A stretch of DNA of 13,333 nucleotides from Chloroflexota bacterium (GTDB lineage Bacteria > Chloroflexota > Dehalococcoidia > JACPQK01), in assembly GCA_016190535.1 (NCBI GenBank), contig JACPQK010000019.1:1-13333 (forward strand), in the 5' to 3' direction. The notes under the pieces are model-generated. The model did not search any database, was not told where the DNA came from, and was given only the letters and a program-made list of their open reading frames with translations. This document shows positions 1 through 7,256 of the stretch, one piece after another. The first letter of the stretch is position 1; each line of letters opens with the position of its first letter. Position numbers and translations under genes: made by a program.

Positions 1-579
1 ATGAAGGCTATCGCCAGGGTCTGCCTCCCCCTCTTCGGCCTGGGCCTCCTGCTCCTCGCCCTACCCGGCCCTGCCCTGGCCCTGGGGCCGGTCAATACCG
101 ACCTGGAGTTGCTGTTCCCGCCGGAGCCTGTGGTGGGCCAGGAGCTGGCCCTGGCGGCCCGGGTAAGGGACCCCTCGGGGGCAGGGGTGCCGGGAGTGGA
201 GGTCGTCTTCACCACTACGGCCACCTTCCTCAACGCGGAGAGCGAGCTGGAGTTGGGCCGTGCCGTTACCGACGAGAGGGGCATTACCACCTTCAGCTAT
301 TTACCCCGCAGTGAAGGGGAGATAACGGTCTCCGCCCTCTTTGCCGGAAATGACCAGTACAGGAAGAGAGCCGCCAGCGGCCAGATGGTAGTGCTCCCCG
401 GCCTGCCCCAGTACCACCAGGAGATCGGGCTGCGGGTGCCCGGCGTAGGGGTCTGGCTGCTGGTAGCATTGATGGCCGGCATCTGGGGGACCTTCCTCTG
501 GGCCTTGGGACAGGTGAGGGTCATTTTCCGGGAGGGGCAGGAAGTAGCATCTTCCGAATGGGGGCGCCGTCATGTCTAG
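1..579 (+). CDS. Exported Ig-like-domain protein with C-terminal membrane anchor
   Basis: Seen: residues 1-28 form a typical signal peptide (basic start, Leu-rich core, cleavage near ALALG). Residues about 33-132 are rich in beta-strand patterns of a bacterial Ig-like/invasin-type fold (PEPVVGQEL, AGVPGVEVVF, TDERGITTFSY). Residues about 148-172 form one hydrophobic membrane span, followed by a short, basic-to-mixed cytoplasmic tail. Inference: a single-pass protein holding one Ig-like domain outside the membrane. The ATG is the first base of the window, so upstream signals cannot be seen, but the complete signal peptide argues that this is the real start. It overlaps the next gene by 8 bases, so the two are probably co-translated and may work together at the cell surface, for example in respiratory-complex assembly. 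The exact function is unknown. Confidence 0.75.
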   Translation: MKAIARVCLPLFGLGLLLLALPGPALALGPVNTDLELLFPPEPVVGQELALAARVRDPSGAGVPGVEVVFTTTATFLNAESELELGRAVTDERGITTFSYLPRSEGEITVSALFAGNDQYRKRAASGQMVVLPGLPQYHQEIGLRVPGVGVWLLVALMAGIWGTFLWALGQVRVIFREGQEVASSEWGRRHV

Positions 580-1456
580 ACCCGTCGTACCCGTATTGGC
601 CTTTACCCTGGTGCTGGCCCTGGCCCTGGGGCTGATTTTGGGCATCATCCTGCGTCCCTGGGTAGGTCTGGCGGCGGGCACCTACCTGAGCGTGGATGCG
701 CCTTCTGGCACAGGCTATAGCCGGTCAGCTCTCTCCTATGTTGGAGACAGCAGGTCTGTCAACTGGGGGCACAGCGCCCAGTTCCTCCATCCAGAGCTGG
801 AGGAGGGCAAAGCCTACTATGTGGCCTACGGCTGTGCCAGTTGCCACGGCCTCGATGGGAAGGGCAGCCGCTGGGCGCCCATGGAGGTGTCCAGCCCGGG
901 GCAGATCGGCATCATGGTACGGGCCGGTCCCGGGGGCATGCCCGCCTACCCCAAGGCATACTTGCCGGACGAGCACCTGGAGGCCATCACCTCCTGGCTG
1001 GCCTCCCAGGGGGCGGTGGTAGCGAGGCCCACGCCTACCCCCTTGCCCACCCCGACCCCGGAGCCCACGCCTGCCTCGCCGGAGCCAACGCCGGTTCCCC
1101 CGTCGGAGGGCACCCCTGTCGTCCCATCGGAGGAGGCCTCACCCACCCCCATGCCTACCCCCACGCCCTCACCTACGCCCACACCCGCCGCAGTGGCAGG
1201 TGACCCGGAGCGGGGCCTGGCCCTCTATACCCAGAACAAGTGCTCCCGCTGCCACGGCAAGGCCGGGGCGGGCACGGACCTGGCACCAGCGCTTGACACG
1301 GCGGAGTTCCATGATAAGTTTGCCCAGGATGGCGACCTGGTCCGCTTGCTGCGGGAGGGCATCGGCGACATGCCGGGCTACGACTCCACCAAGCTCCCCG
1401 AACAGGGGCTGGCCGATATCATCGCCTACGTGCGCTCCCTGCGCCCCAAGCCATAG
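572..1456 (+). CDS. Membrane-anchored di-haem cytochrome c with Pro/Thr linker
   Basis: Seen: residues 7-35 form an N-terminal hydrophobic anchor or uncleaved signal. The first class-I cytochrome c domain has CASCH (C88, C91, H92) and a likely distal Met ligand at M123 (GGMPAY). Residues about 152-207 are a low-complexity Pro/Thr/Glu linker (PTPTP repeats). The second domain has CSRCH (C224, C227, H228) and likely ligand M267 (GDMPGY), and ends with the helix IIAYVRSL typical of these domains. Known: such proteins carry electrons outside the cytoplasmic membrane. Inference: a tethered two-haem electron shuttle. The partner oxidase or dehydrogenase is not in the window and may lie upstream. 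The ATG lies inside the end of the preceding gene, indicating translational coupling. Confidence 0.93.
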   Translation: MSRPVVPVLAFTLVLALALGLILGIILRPWVGLAAGTYLSVDAPSGTGYSRSALSYVGDSRSVNWGHSAQFLHPELEEGKAYYVAYGCASCHGLDGKGSRWAPMEVSSPGQIGIMVRAGPGGMPAYPKAYLPDEHLEAITSWLASQGAVVARPTPTPLPTPTPEPTPASPEPTPVPPSEGTPVVPSEEASPTPMPTPTPSPTPTPAAVAGDPERGLALYTQNKCSRCHGKAGAGTDLAPALDTAEFHDKFAQDGDLVRLLREGIGDMPGYDSTKLPEQGLADIIAYVRSLRPKP

Positions 1457-1682
1457 GCCCTCGGCCCTCATCCCCCACCCACCGGATGCTAAAATATCCA
1501 GGGGGCCCCTGTCTCCCCTAGTCGCATGCCGGTGAGAACAGTCTCCGTCCAGGGAGGGCGAGATGCAACCTACTCTACCGCTTGATGGTGCGATAGCGTA
1601 GCCCTGCCCTTTACCCTAATACAGCGATGGGCATTGCCTACCTTCACCCGCCAGATGAAATCCAGCCACTTCTGGCATGTCG

Positions 1683-1758
1683 GATACCTCACCCCCTTGC
1701 TGGCTCCCTTCCTCCTTCGGCACGTTCAGGACAGGCTCTGCAGGAGAAGGGGAAACAG
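1683..1758 (-). repeat. Dispersed repeat, inverted copy of 7110-7183
   Basis: Read on the minus strand, this segment aligns over about 75 bases with 7110-7183. Shared blocks are CTCCTGCAGAGCCTGTCCTG, GAAGGA and GGGGGTGAGGTATC. The core resembles the widespread 'GCTCAGGACAGGC' family of bacterial intergenic repeats. No coding potential is seen. Confidence 0.75.
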
Positions 1759-1946
1759 AAAACTTCAGGGGGTGTCCTGTGAGACTATCTCCCCCCCCTC
1801 TTACGACTAAGGGGGAGCCAGACGCCGTCCTGGTCCCTCGGTCTTGAGGGCCTCAGCCCGAAGGCTTGCCGAAGGAGGGGGTGTTCATCTGGCGGCTGTT
1901 GGAGCAGGCTACGGGCCAATCGCTAGTTTTCGGCTCTAAGCCCCGA

Positions 1947-1975
1947 TTGCCTGGCCTCCCCTGCTGTGGTACTAT
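1947..1975 (+). promoter_or_regulatory. Candidate sigma70-type promoter of speD-speB-M50 unit
   Basis: TTGCCT (1947-1952), a 17-base spacer, then TACTAT (1970-1975). Each box matches consensus at 4 of 6 positions. Predicted start of transcription is near 1982, about 50 bases before the speD start. This is the best-spaced pair in the gap, but the boxes are only moderate. Confidence 0.4.
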
Positions 1976-2021
1976 ATGGATTTGCTGGTCAAAAATAGCC
2001 TGCCCGCCAAACACTGAACAT

Positions 2022-2026
2022 GGAGG
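2022..2026 (+). promoter_or_regulatory. Shine-Dalgarno site fixing the speD start
   Basis: GGAGG lies 8 bases before the ATG at 2035 and overlaps the alternative in-frame ATG at 2020. The upstream ATG has no such site. Initiation at 2035 also gives the usual N-terminus of the family (MHLIIDGYG). Confidence 0.75.
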
Positions 2027-2034
2027 CTCAGCCA

Positions 2035-2427
2035 ATGCACCTGATCATCGATGGATATGGGGCGGACCCCAGCCGACTCCAGGACTTCTCTTTCATCTAT
2101 CACCTGCTGGATGAGTACCCCTCCCGCATCGGCATGCACAAGATCTCCTACCCCCATGTGATAGAGTATAAACAGGGGACCCCGGAGGACTGGGGCCTCT
2201 CCGGATTTGTCTTCATTGCCGAAAGCCATATAAGTATCCATACCTATCCTGCCCGGAGCTATGTGAATATAGATGTCTTCTCCTGCAAGCCCTTCGACCC
2301 GGAGCCCGTGGCCCGGGAGCTCCAGAGGGATTTTTGCTTCGAACATGCCCATACTTGGGTTGTCGACCGGGGCCCCTATCCCGCCCATGCCGCCGCACCA
2401 GCAGCGGGGCAGGAGGCCCGCACCTAG
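2035..2427 (+). CDS. speD: SpeD-family pyruvoyl-dependent decarboxylase
   Basis: Seen: 130 residues, the size of short bacterial/archaeal AdoMet decarboxylase proenzymes. The self-cleavage motif GLSGFVFIAESHISIHTYP places the pyruvoyl-forming serine at S64 (cut between E63 and S64). The processing residues known from the Thermotoga enzyme (Ser55, His68, Cys83) correspond to S56, H69 and C84. The N-terminal HLIIDGYG motif is also present. Odd: the common HTWPE reads HTYPA here, and the stretch before the cleavage motif departs from the usual ANAT region. Known: the classical role is making decarboxylated AdoMet for spermidine. Some SpeD homologues, including ones from Chloroflexota, are instead arginine or ornithine decarboxylases. 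Inference: with agmatinase 5 bases downstream and no spermidine synthase here, an arginine decarboxylase role is possible. Family assignment is firm; substrate is not. Confidence 0.93.
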   Translation: MHLIIDGYGADPSRLQDFSFIYHLLDEYPSRIGMHKISYPHVIEYKQGTPEDWGLSGFVFIAESHISIHTYPARSYVNIDVFSCKPFDPEPVARELQRDFCFEHAHTWVVDRGPYPAHAAAPAAGQEART

Positions 2428-2432
2428 CGAGC

Positions 2433-3329
2433 ATGGCTCAGGACTATTTAGTACCCCTGGGTAACTTCGCCGGCCTCTCCCCCCTGGAGGCGGACTTCGC
2501 CAGCGCCCGGGTGGCCATCGTGCCCGTCCCCTACGATGCTACCGCCACCTTCAGGCAAGGGGCACGGGAAGGCCCCAGCGCCATTATTTCAGCCTCCCCT
2601 GAACTGGAGCTGTACGACGTGGAACTGGACTGCGAGCCGACCCAGCTTGGCATTCACACGCTCCCTTTTGTCGAGCCCGTGCTCGGCGACCCTAAAGCCA
2701 TGGTAGGCCGGGTGGCTAGCGTAGTGGGCGACCTGCTGGGCGCGGGCAAGCTGGTAGGCCTTCTGGGCGGCGAGCACACCATCACCCTGGGGGCAGTGCA
2801 GGCATACGCTGGGGCCTATCCTGACCTGAGCGTCCTCTACCTGGACGCCCACGCCGACCTGCGCGACCAGTATATGGGCACTGGCTACAGCCACGCCTCG
2901 GTGCTGCGCCGCTTGCTAGAGATATGCCCAGCCACGTTAGTCGGAGTGCGCAGCCTCAGCCTGGAAGAGAAGAATTGCCTGGACTCCCCGGAGCTGAGCG
3001 TCGTATGGGGCCACCAACTGTCGGCGGGAATGGGCATGGAGCGGGTGCTCTCCAGCCTCTTATCCCAGGTGTATATCTCCGTGGACCTGGATGTGCTCGA
3101 TCCCTCCCTGGTGCCGGCCGTGGGCAACCCCTCGCCCGGAGGACTGAGTTGGCGGGAGCTGCTGTCCATCCTTCGCCTGGTGGCCCAGAGACGGCGCATC
3201 GTGGGCTTCGATGTCACCGAGCTTTGTCCCGGGGCAGGCCCCCCCGCCTGTGCCTTCACGGCGGCGGCCCTGGTCTATAAGCTTATCGGCTATGCCACCC
3301 ACCCGGGGCGGATCCCCGCGGAGCGCTGA
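2433..3329 (+). CDS. speB: Agmatinase (ureohydrolase family)
   Basis: Seen: 298 residues with the ureohydrolase metal-ligand motifs in order: GGEH (112-115), DAHAD (138-142), SHAS (153-156), SVDLDVLDP (216-224, with ligands D218 and D220) and GNPSPGGLSW. Known: a binuclear Mn enzyme hydrolysing agmatine to putrescine and urea; arginase and formiminoglutamase share the fold. The agmatinase call rests on length, the PSPGG segment and the polyamine neighbour. The start at 2433 was chosen because the protein then begins like family members and sits 5 bases after the speD stop. An AGGAGG lies rather far upstream (16 bases), so translation is probably coupled to speD. An in-frame upstream extension into speD is possible but would add unrelated sequence. 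It likely forms an arginine-to-putrescine route with its neighbour. Confidence 0.9.
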   Translation: MAQDYLVPLGNFAGLSPLEADFASARVAIVPVPYDATATFRQGAREGPSAIISASPELELYDVELDCEPTQLGIHTLPFVEPVLGDPKAMVGRVASVVGDLLGAGKLVGLLGGEHTITLGAVQAYAGAYPDLSVLYLDAHADLRDQYMGTGYSHASVLRRLLEICPATLVGVRSLSLEEKNCLDSPELSVVWGHQLSAGMGMERVLSSLLSQVYISVDLDVLDPSLVPAVGNPSPGGLSWRELLSILRLVAQRRRIVGFDVTELCPGAGPPACAFTAAALVYKLIGYATHPGRIPAER

Positions 3330-3332
3330 GAC

Positions 3333-4448
3333 ATGCGAGGCTCCCTCCCCCTGGGGAAGCTCTTCGGTATACCCTTCCGGATCAACTATAGCTGGTTCGC
3401 GATCTTCGCCCTGCTCACCTTCACCCTGTCCCAGGTGTTACCCCCGAAGGAGCTACAACTGTCCCCCTTGCAGGCCTGGGGCCTGGGCATAGTCACCAGC
3501 CTGCTCTTTTTCGCCTCGGTGGTGAGCCACGAGCTGGCCCACAGCCTGGTGGCCCGGGCCAGTGGCATACCCGTGCGCAGCATCACCCTGTTCATCCTGG
3601 GGGGTGTCTCCCACCTGGGGCGGGAAGCTACCCGGCCAGTGGTCGAACTGGCGATGGCCTTCATCGGACCCCTCACCAGCCTGGTGTTGGGAGCCGCTCT
3701 GCTCTGGGGCCTGGCCCCCGCAACCCGTAGCTCTGCGCCCCTGGTGATGGTAGTGGCCCAGTGGCTGGGGAGCATAAACATACTCCTGGGCCTGTTTAAC
3801 CTCATACCCGGGTTCCCCCTGGATGGGGGCCGGGTGCTGCGGGCCCTCCTCTGGATGGGTACAGGAGACATGCCTAGGGCCACTACCGTGGCGAGTTGGA
3901 TCGGCCGGGGGGTAGGCTACCTCTTCATCCTGGGGGGCCTCTACTTCATCTTCCGGGGAGAGGTAATAGGTGGCATGTGGTTCGCCTTTATCGGCTGGTT
4001 CCTGGAGAATGCAGCCTCCACCAGCCAGCGCCAGCTCCAGGCCCAACTGGCGCTGCAGGGCCTTACCGCCGGGTCCCTGGTCTCCCGGAACTTCGTGACC
4101 GTCCCTTCCCACCTGACCGTGGACGAGCTAGTACGTAACTACCTGCTTCCCATTAACCCCCTGGCCGTGCTGGTCGCCCGGATGGACAACGTGGTGGGGG
4201 TATTCACTCATAAGGTCCTTCACCGCGTCCCCAGGACCACTTGGCCCACGGTCCCCCTCGCTCAGGTAATGACCCCCCTCGCTCGGACACCCACAGTACC
4301 CCCCTCAGCCCCTGCCAGCGAACTGCTGGGCCTCCTCAGCGAAGGGGAGGCCCTGGTCCTGGTCATGGAAGGGAGACAGGTCCTGGGCATCGTAGACTGG
4401 GAGGGCCTCTCCCGCTTCATCCGCATCAGGTCCACCACCTTGAGGTAG
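3333..4448 (+). CDS. Site-2 protease (M50) with C-terminal CBS-like region
   Basis: Seen: 371 residues. Several membrane spans surround HELAH (66-70), the zinc and catalytic motif, and NLIPGFPLDGG (156-166), whose Asp164 is the third zinc ligand. Residues about 247-371 form a soluble region with two CBS-like half-repeats (VSRNFVTVPSHLTVDELV and VMTPLARTPTVPPSAPASELL). Known: this SpoIVFB/Rip-like group cuts transmembrane segments of regulators such as anti-sigma factors, and CBS modules bind adenine nucleotides. Inference: an energy-sensing intramembrane protease; its substrate is unknown. It begins 3 bases after the agmatinase stop with CGGAG (3319-3323) as ribosome site, so it shares the transcript, though a functional link to polyamines is not evident. 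Confidence 0.93.
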   Translation: MRGSLPLGKLFGIPFRINYSWFAIFALLTFTLSQVLPPKELQLSPLQAWGLGIVTSLLFFASVVSHELAHSLVARASGIPVRSITLFILGGVSHLGREATRPVVELAMAFIGPLTSLVLGAALLWGLAPATRSSAPLVMVVAQWLGSINILLGLFNLIPGFPLDGGRVLRALLWMGTGDMPRATTVASWIGRGVGYLFILGGLYFIFRGEVIGGMWFAFIGWFLENAASTSQRQLQAQLALQGLTAGSLVSRNFVTVPSHLTVDELVRNYLLPINPLAVLVARMDNVVGVFTHKVLHRVPRTTWPTVPLAQVMTPLARTPTVPPSAPASELLGLLSEGEALVLVMEGRQVLGIVDWEGLSRFIRIRSTTLR

Positions 4449-4505
4449 CCCTGCCAGCGTCCCTCCTGGTGCTGCCCTGGCGATGGATGTCGCTGTAGGC
4501 CCCAC

Positions 4506-4693
4506 CTACTGTCCTGTCCCCGAAGTACGCCGATAATGTCATTGCGAGGCCCGACGGTTCGAGGTCCTCACCACAGGCTCCAGAGGGCCGTGGCAATCTG
4601 GTGGCAGCGTCTACCCCTCCTCCAGATTGCTTCGTCGGCTGCCGCCTCCTCGCAATGACAATTCATACGCGTACTTCGGGGACACCACACTAG
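4506..4693. mobile_element. MITE-like palindromic element
   Basis: Seen: outer arms at 4506-4530 and 4669-4693 are inverted copies matching 22 of 25 bases, with 15 perfect (GTCCCCGAAGTACGC at 4516-4530 against 4669-4683). Nested inside are GTCATTGCGAGG (4538-4549) with CCTCGCAATGAC (4648-4659), and GCAATCTG (4593-4600) with CAGATTGC (4623-4630). It is flanked by CTAC and CTAG. There is no coding capacity. The inner palindrome is the widely distributed 'GTCATTGCGAG...GCAATCT' bacterial repeat. The whole could fold into a long cruciform or RNA hairpin and may end transcription of the M50 unit. The outer end GACACCACACTAG recurs at 6998 and 7244. Confidence 0.8.
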
Positions 4694-4723
4694 TACAAGT
4701 TGTGGAGTAAAGTGACCTCTATA

Positions 4724-4732
4724 TGCTATAAT
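4724..4732 (+). promoter_or_regulatory. Extended -10 promoter of the iscS-iscU unit
   Basis: TGCTATAAT at 4724-4732 is a perfect extended -10 (TGnTATAAT). No good -35 is seen; TTGTGG at 4700 is 21 bases away. Predicted start near 4739 gives a leader of about 45 bases before the desulfurase gene, whose ribosome site is AGGGGG (4772-4777). Confidence 0.65.
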
Positions 4733-4783
4733 TCCAGTTGCATCGTAGTAGGTCCGGTTCAAGGGCTATCTAGGGGGTAGCAG

Positions 4784-5971
4784 ATGGGCAAACTGATCTA
4801 CATGGACCACGCCGCCACCACCCCGGTGCACCCCAAGGTGCTCGAGGCTATGCTGCCCTACTTCTCGGAGAAATACGGTAACCCCTCCAGCGTCTATGCC
4901 ATTGCCCAGGAGGCCAGGAAGGCGGTGGACGAGGCCCGGGAGCGGGTGGCCCGGGTCCTGGGGTGCCGCCCCAGTGAGGTCATTTTCACCAGCGGTGGCA
5001 CAGAGGCGGACAATGCCGCCATCCGCGGGGCTGCCCTGGCCCTGCGCCCGGTGGGCAACCATATCATCACCTCCAGCGTGGAGCACCATGCGGTGTTCCA
5101 CACCTGCCAGGCCTTGGAGAAGCTGGGCTTTGAGGTCACCTACCTGCCCGTGGACAGCTATGGACAGGTAAGCCCAGAGGACGTGGCCCAAGCTATCACC
5201 GAGCGGACCACGGTCATCAGCATCATGCTGGCCAACAACGAGGTAGGGACAATCCAGCCTATCGCCGAAGTCGCCGCCATAGTGAAGGGCCACCGCCAGA
5301 AAGGGCGCAATATCGTCTTCCATACCGATGCTGTACAGGCCCCCGGGGCCCTGGAGTTGGATGTCAATAAGTGGGGGATGGACGCCATGAGCCTCTCCGC
5401 CCACAAGTTCTATGGGCCCAAGGGAGTAGGAGTTCTCTATCTGCGGCGAGGCACACCCTTTACCCCTTACCAGACCGGGGGCGCTCAAGAGCGGAACCGC
5501 CGCGCTGGCACTGAGAATGTCCCGGGCCTTGCAGGCCTGGCCACAGCCTTGGAGATAGCCCAGGCGCACCGGGAGTCCACCAGCCAGCACTGCCGCCGCC
5601 TGAGGGGCCGCCTCATCGATGGGGTGCTCTCCCGGGTCGAGCGGGTCCGCCTCAACGGCCATCCCACCAGCCGCCTGCCCAACAACGCTAACTTCGTGTT
5701 CGACTTTGTGGAAGGGGAGTCCATCCTGCTCAACCTGGACTTTGCGGGGGTGGCCGCCTCCAGCGGCAGTGCCTGCACCTCGGCCTCCCTGGACCCCTCC
5801 CATGTGCTCCTGGCCATGGGACTGCCTGCCGAGGTGGCCCACGGCAGCATCCGCTTCAGCCTGGGCCCCAACAACACTGAGGAGGACGTGGACCACGTGC
5901 TCTCCATCCTCCCCGGGATCGTCGCCCGGCTGCGGGCCATGTCCCCCCTGACTCAGACCCCCATCAGCTAA
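4784..5971 (+). CDS. iscS: Cysteine desulfurase (NifS/IscS type)
   Basis: Seen: 395 residues, normal for the family. [12 protein letters not shown] opens the fold; [10 protein letters not shown] carries the cofactor-stacking His (H101/H102); D182 lies in HTDAVQ; the PLP lysine is K208 in [12 protein letters not shown]; the catalytic cysteine is C331 in [14 protein letters not shown] follows the PLP site as usual. Known: it removes sulfur from cysteine as an enzyme persulfide and passes it to a scaffold or tRNA-modifying partner. The short active-site segment SSGSACTS and the IscU partner 14 bases downstream suggest Fe-S cluster assembly. NifS and IscS cannot be separated by sequence alone, so the symbol is by type. 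No IscR-like regulator is adjacent. Confidence 0.95.
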   Translation: MGKLIYMDHAATTPVHPKVLEAMLPYFSEKYGNPSSVYAIAQEARKAVDEARERVARVLGCRPSEVIFTSGGTEADNAAIRGAALALRPVGNHIITSSVEHHAVFHTCQALEKLGFEVTYLPVDSYGQVSPEDVAQAITERTTVISIMLANNEVGTIQPIAEVAAIVKGHRQKGRNIVFHTDAVQAPGALELDVNKWGMDAMSLSAHKFYGPKGVGVLYLRRGTPFTPYQTGGAQERNRRAGTENVPGLAGLATALEIAQAHRESTSQHCRRLRGRLIDGVLSRVERVRLNGHPTSRLPNNANFVFDFVEGESILLNLDFAGVAASSGSACTSASLDPSHVLLAMGLPAEVAHGSIRFSLGPNNTEEDVDHVLSILPGIVARLRAMSPLTQTPIS

Positions 5972-5985
5972 CCTGGAGGTCCTTC

Positions 5986-6471
5986 ATGTATAGCGACAAG
6001 GTAATGGACCACTTCTTCAACCCCAGGAACGTAGGCATGATCCCCGACGCCGACGGGGTAGGCATCGCCGGGAACCCGGTGTGCGGAGACCTCCTCAAGC
6101 TCTTTATCAAGGTCAAGGACGACGCCATTGAGGACATTAAGTTCCAGACCCTGGGCTGCGGGGCGGCTATCGCCACCAGTAGCATGGTCACCGAGATGGT
6201 AAAGGGGAAGACCCTGGAGGAGGCCAAGACCGTCACCAATCAAGCCGTAGCCCAGGCCCTGGGGGGGCTGCCCCCGGTGAAGATGCACTGCTCCAACCTG
6301 GCCGCCGATGCCGTGCAGAAGGCCATCGAGGACTACGAGGGCAAGCGGGGCATCAAGAAAAGCCGGGAGTCCTTGTTTGAGGGCCAAGGCACGGAGGCCG
6401 GTGTTCGGGGCGGGCGAGAGTCCGAGGCCTACTCTGAGCACCACCACGAAATTCCCGAGGAAGAGGACTAA
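5986..6471 (+). CDS. iscU: Fe-S cluster scaffold protein (IscU/NifU N-terminal type)
   Basis: Seen: 161 residues. It starts MYSDKVMDHFFNPRNVG and holds the three cluster cysteines C33 (NPVCGD, with D35), C58 (LGCGAAIATSS) and C102 (MHCSNLA). Residues 1-130 are the complete scaffold domain. The last 30 residues are an unconserved charged tail ending in an HHH and acidic stretch. Known: the protein receives sulfur from the desulfurase and iron to build a 2Fe-2S or 4Fe-4S cluster for transfer. GGAGGT (5975-5980), 5 bases before the ATG, supports the start. The tail lacks the ferredoxin-like and C-terminal modules of full-length NifU. It is probably the last gene of the unit, with a strong hairpin 13 bases after the stop. 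Confidence 0.95.
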   Translation: MYSDKVMDHFFNPRNVGMIPDADGVGIAGNPVCGDLLKLFIKVKDDAIEDIKFQTLGCGAAIATSSMVTEMVKGKTLEEAKTVTNQAVAQALGGLPPVKMHCSNLAADAVQKAIEDYEGKRGIKKSRESLFEGQGTEAGVRGGRESEAYSEHHHEIPEEED

Positions 6472-6476
6472 CCCGC

Positions 6477-6513
6477 ACCCCTGCCCTCTCCCAGTGGGAG
6501 AGGGTTAGGGTGA
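6477..6513. repeat. CCCTCTCCC hairpin repeat, possible terminator
   Basis: CCCTCTCCC (6484-6492), loop AGT, GGGAGAGGG (6496-6504) is a perfect 9-bp stem, extended imperfectly by CACCCCTG and TTAGGGTG. It lies just after the scaffold gene and could stop transcription or protect the 3' end, but no T-run follows. The same repeat type occurs at 9134-9214 and, degenerate, near 11644. Confidence 0.7.
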
Positions 6514-6832
6514 CGGAGATCAAGCCTGGGGTATGGCGGTATACCAAGGGGAGGGACTCTGCGCCCTCCCCCTTCGTTTCTCTTTGCAGGTGGCAGGCCC
6601 CGGCCCAAGAACTATTACCCCTGGCTGATGGTCATAAACAAATTATGTTGACATTTTGCGCCCCCCTCCTTCGGCGAACTCAGGACGGGGTCTGGCTTCC
6701 CCTCCCTCCGATGAACTCAGGGCATCACTTGGGCGTAAGAGAGGGACTGGGCTCAGCCCAGACCCACGAGAGGCTGCGCCGCAAGGGGTATGTTGCTAAG
6801 GCATGAAGGAATCCGTGGGTGCGGGCCAGCCC

Positions 6833-7010
6833 GCCAGGGGACACCCCCTGAGACCCCTGGCAGGGGGCGGAGCCCCCTGCACCCCGGGGAAGGTGCAGGA
6901 AACCTGCGGTTTCCTGTGGGGGTTTGGGGGTATCTCCCAGAATTCCCTCCCTCCCCTCTCCTGCTGGAGAGCGCCCATTTTTCTAAAGAACTATGGAGAC
7001 ACCACACTAG
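6833..7010 (+). repeat. Hairpin cluster, partner copy of 7007-7256 element
   Basis: Perfect stems: CAGGGGGC/GCCCCCTG (6861-6879, loop GGA) and CAGGAAACC/GGTTTCCTG (6896-6916, loop TGC). It then runs through GGGGGTATCTCCCAGAATTCC and CCCCTCTCCTGC, matching the downstream copy. The right end 6985-7010 matches 7231-7256 at 23 of 26 bases. A matching left end was not found, so this copy looks truncated. Confidence 0.65.
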
Positions 7011-7256
7011 TGTCCCATCTCGGAAATACATTGAATAAATCAGGGCTCGTGCGGGTGCAGGCCGACAGGTCGGCCTGCCGGGGGTCTGGGGGTGTCCCCC
7101 AGATTTCCTCTCTTTCCCCCTCTCCTGCAGAGCCTGTCCTGAGCGGAGGCGAAGGAAGAGGGGGGAAAGGGGGTGAGGTATCAGCCGCCACCAAGGGCGT
7201 GAACCGAGTAGATAGGCGTCAGAATTACTCAAAGAATTAACGAGACACCACACTAG
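7007..7256. mobile_element. MITE-like element bounded by CTAG
   Basis: Left end CTAGTGTCCCATCTCG (7007-7022) and right end CGAGACACCACACTAG (7241-7256) are inverted copies matching 12 of 16 bases. CTAG is present at both borders (7007-7010, 7253-7256), as a 4-bp target duplication would give. Internal perfect hairpins are CAGGCCGAC/GTCGGCCTG (7058-7077) and TCTGGGGG/CCCCCAGA (7085-7103). It contains the dispersed repeat 7110-7183. It is too short for a transposase and no open frame is convincing. It shares its left CTAG with the end of the upstream copy. Confidence 0.65.
7110..7183 (+). repeat. Dispersed repeat, copy of 1683-1758
   Basis: Same repeat as the inverted copy at 1683-1758, with shared blocks CTCCTGCAGAGCCTGTCCTG and GGGGGTGAGGTATC. 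Here it lies inside the CTAG-bounded element, indicating that the repeat can be carried by such elements. Confidence 0.75.

Larger units (their letters stand above)
1457..2034. other. Intergenic region with degenerate repeats and speD promoter
   Basis: No credible gene is seen in these 578 bases. A dispersed repeat lies at 1683-1758. A second block at about 1786-1890 resembles, in reverse complement, the stretch 6656-6740 (shared TCCTTCGGC, CAGGACGG, GTCTGGCT). A candidate promoter for the following gene lies at 1947-1975. No T-rich terminator is evident after the cytochrome gene; the short palindrome CAGGGGGCCCCTG near 1499 has no T-run. Confidence 0.6.

Noticed and set aside
4551..4575. tRNA T-arm-like word GGTTCGAGGTCC
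   Set aside because: No matching acceptor, D or anticodon arms; it lies inside the nested palindromic element.
4766..5896. Long minus-strand open frame (376 codons) opposite the desulfurase gene
   Set aside because: It is the antisense of a gene with all catalytic residues, shows no domain or motif, and arises from GC-rich codon bias.
6833..7183. CRISPR-like appearance of repeated short palindromes
   Set aside because: Repeat units differ in sequence and spacing, there are no uniform spacers, and no cas genes are present.
6510..7240. Plus-strand open frames in the repeat-rich gap
   Set aside because: They run through hairpins and repeat copies, have no conserved motifs, and lack ribosome sites.
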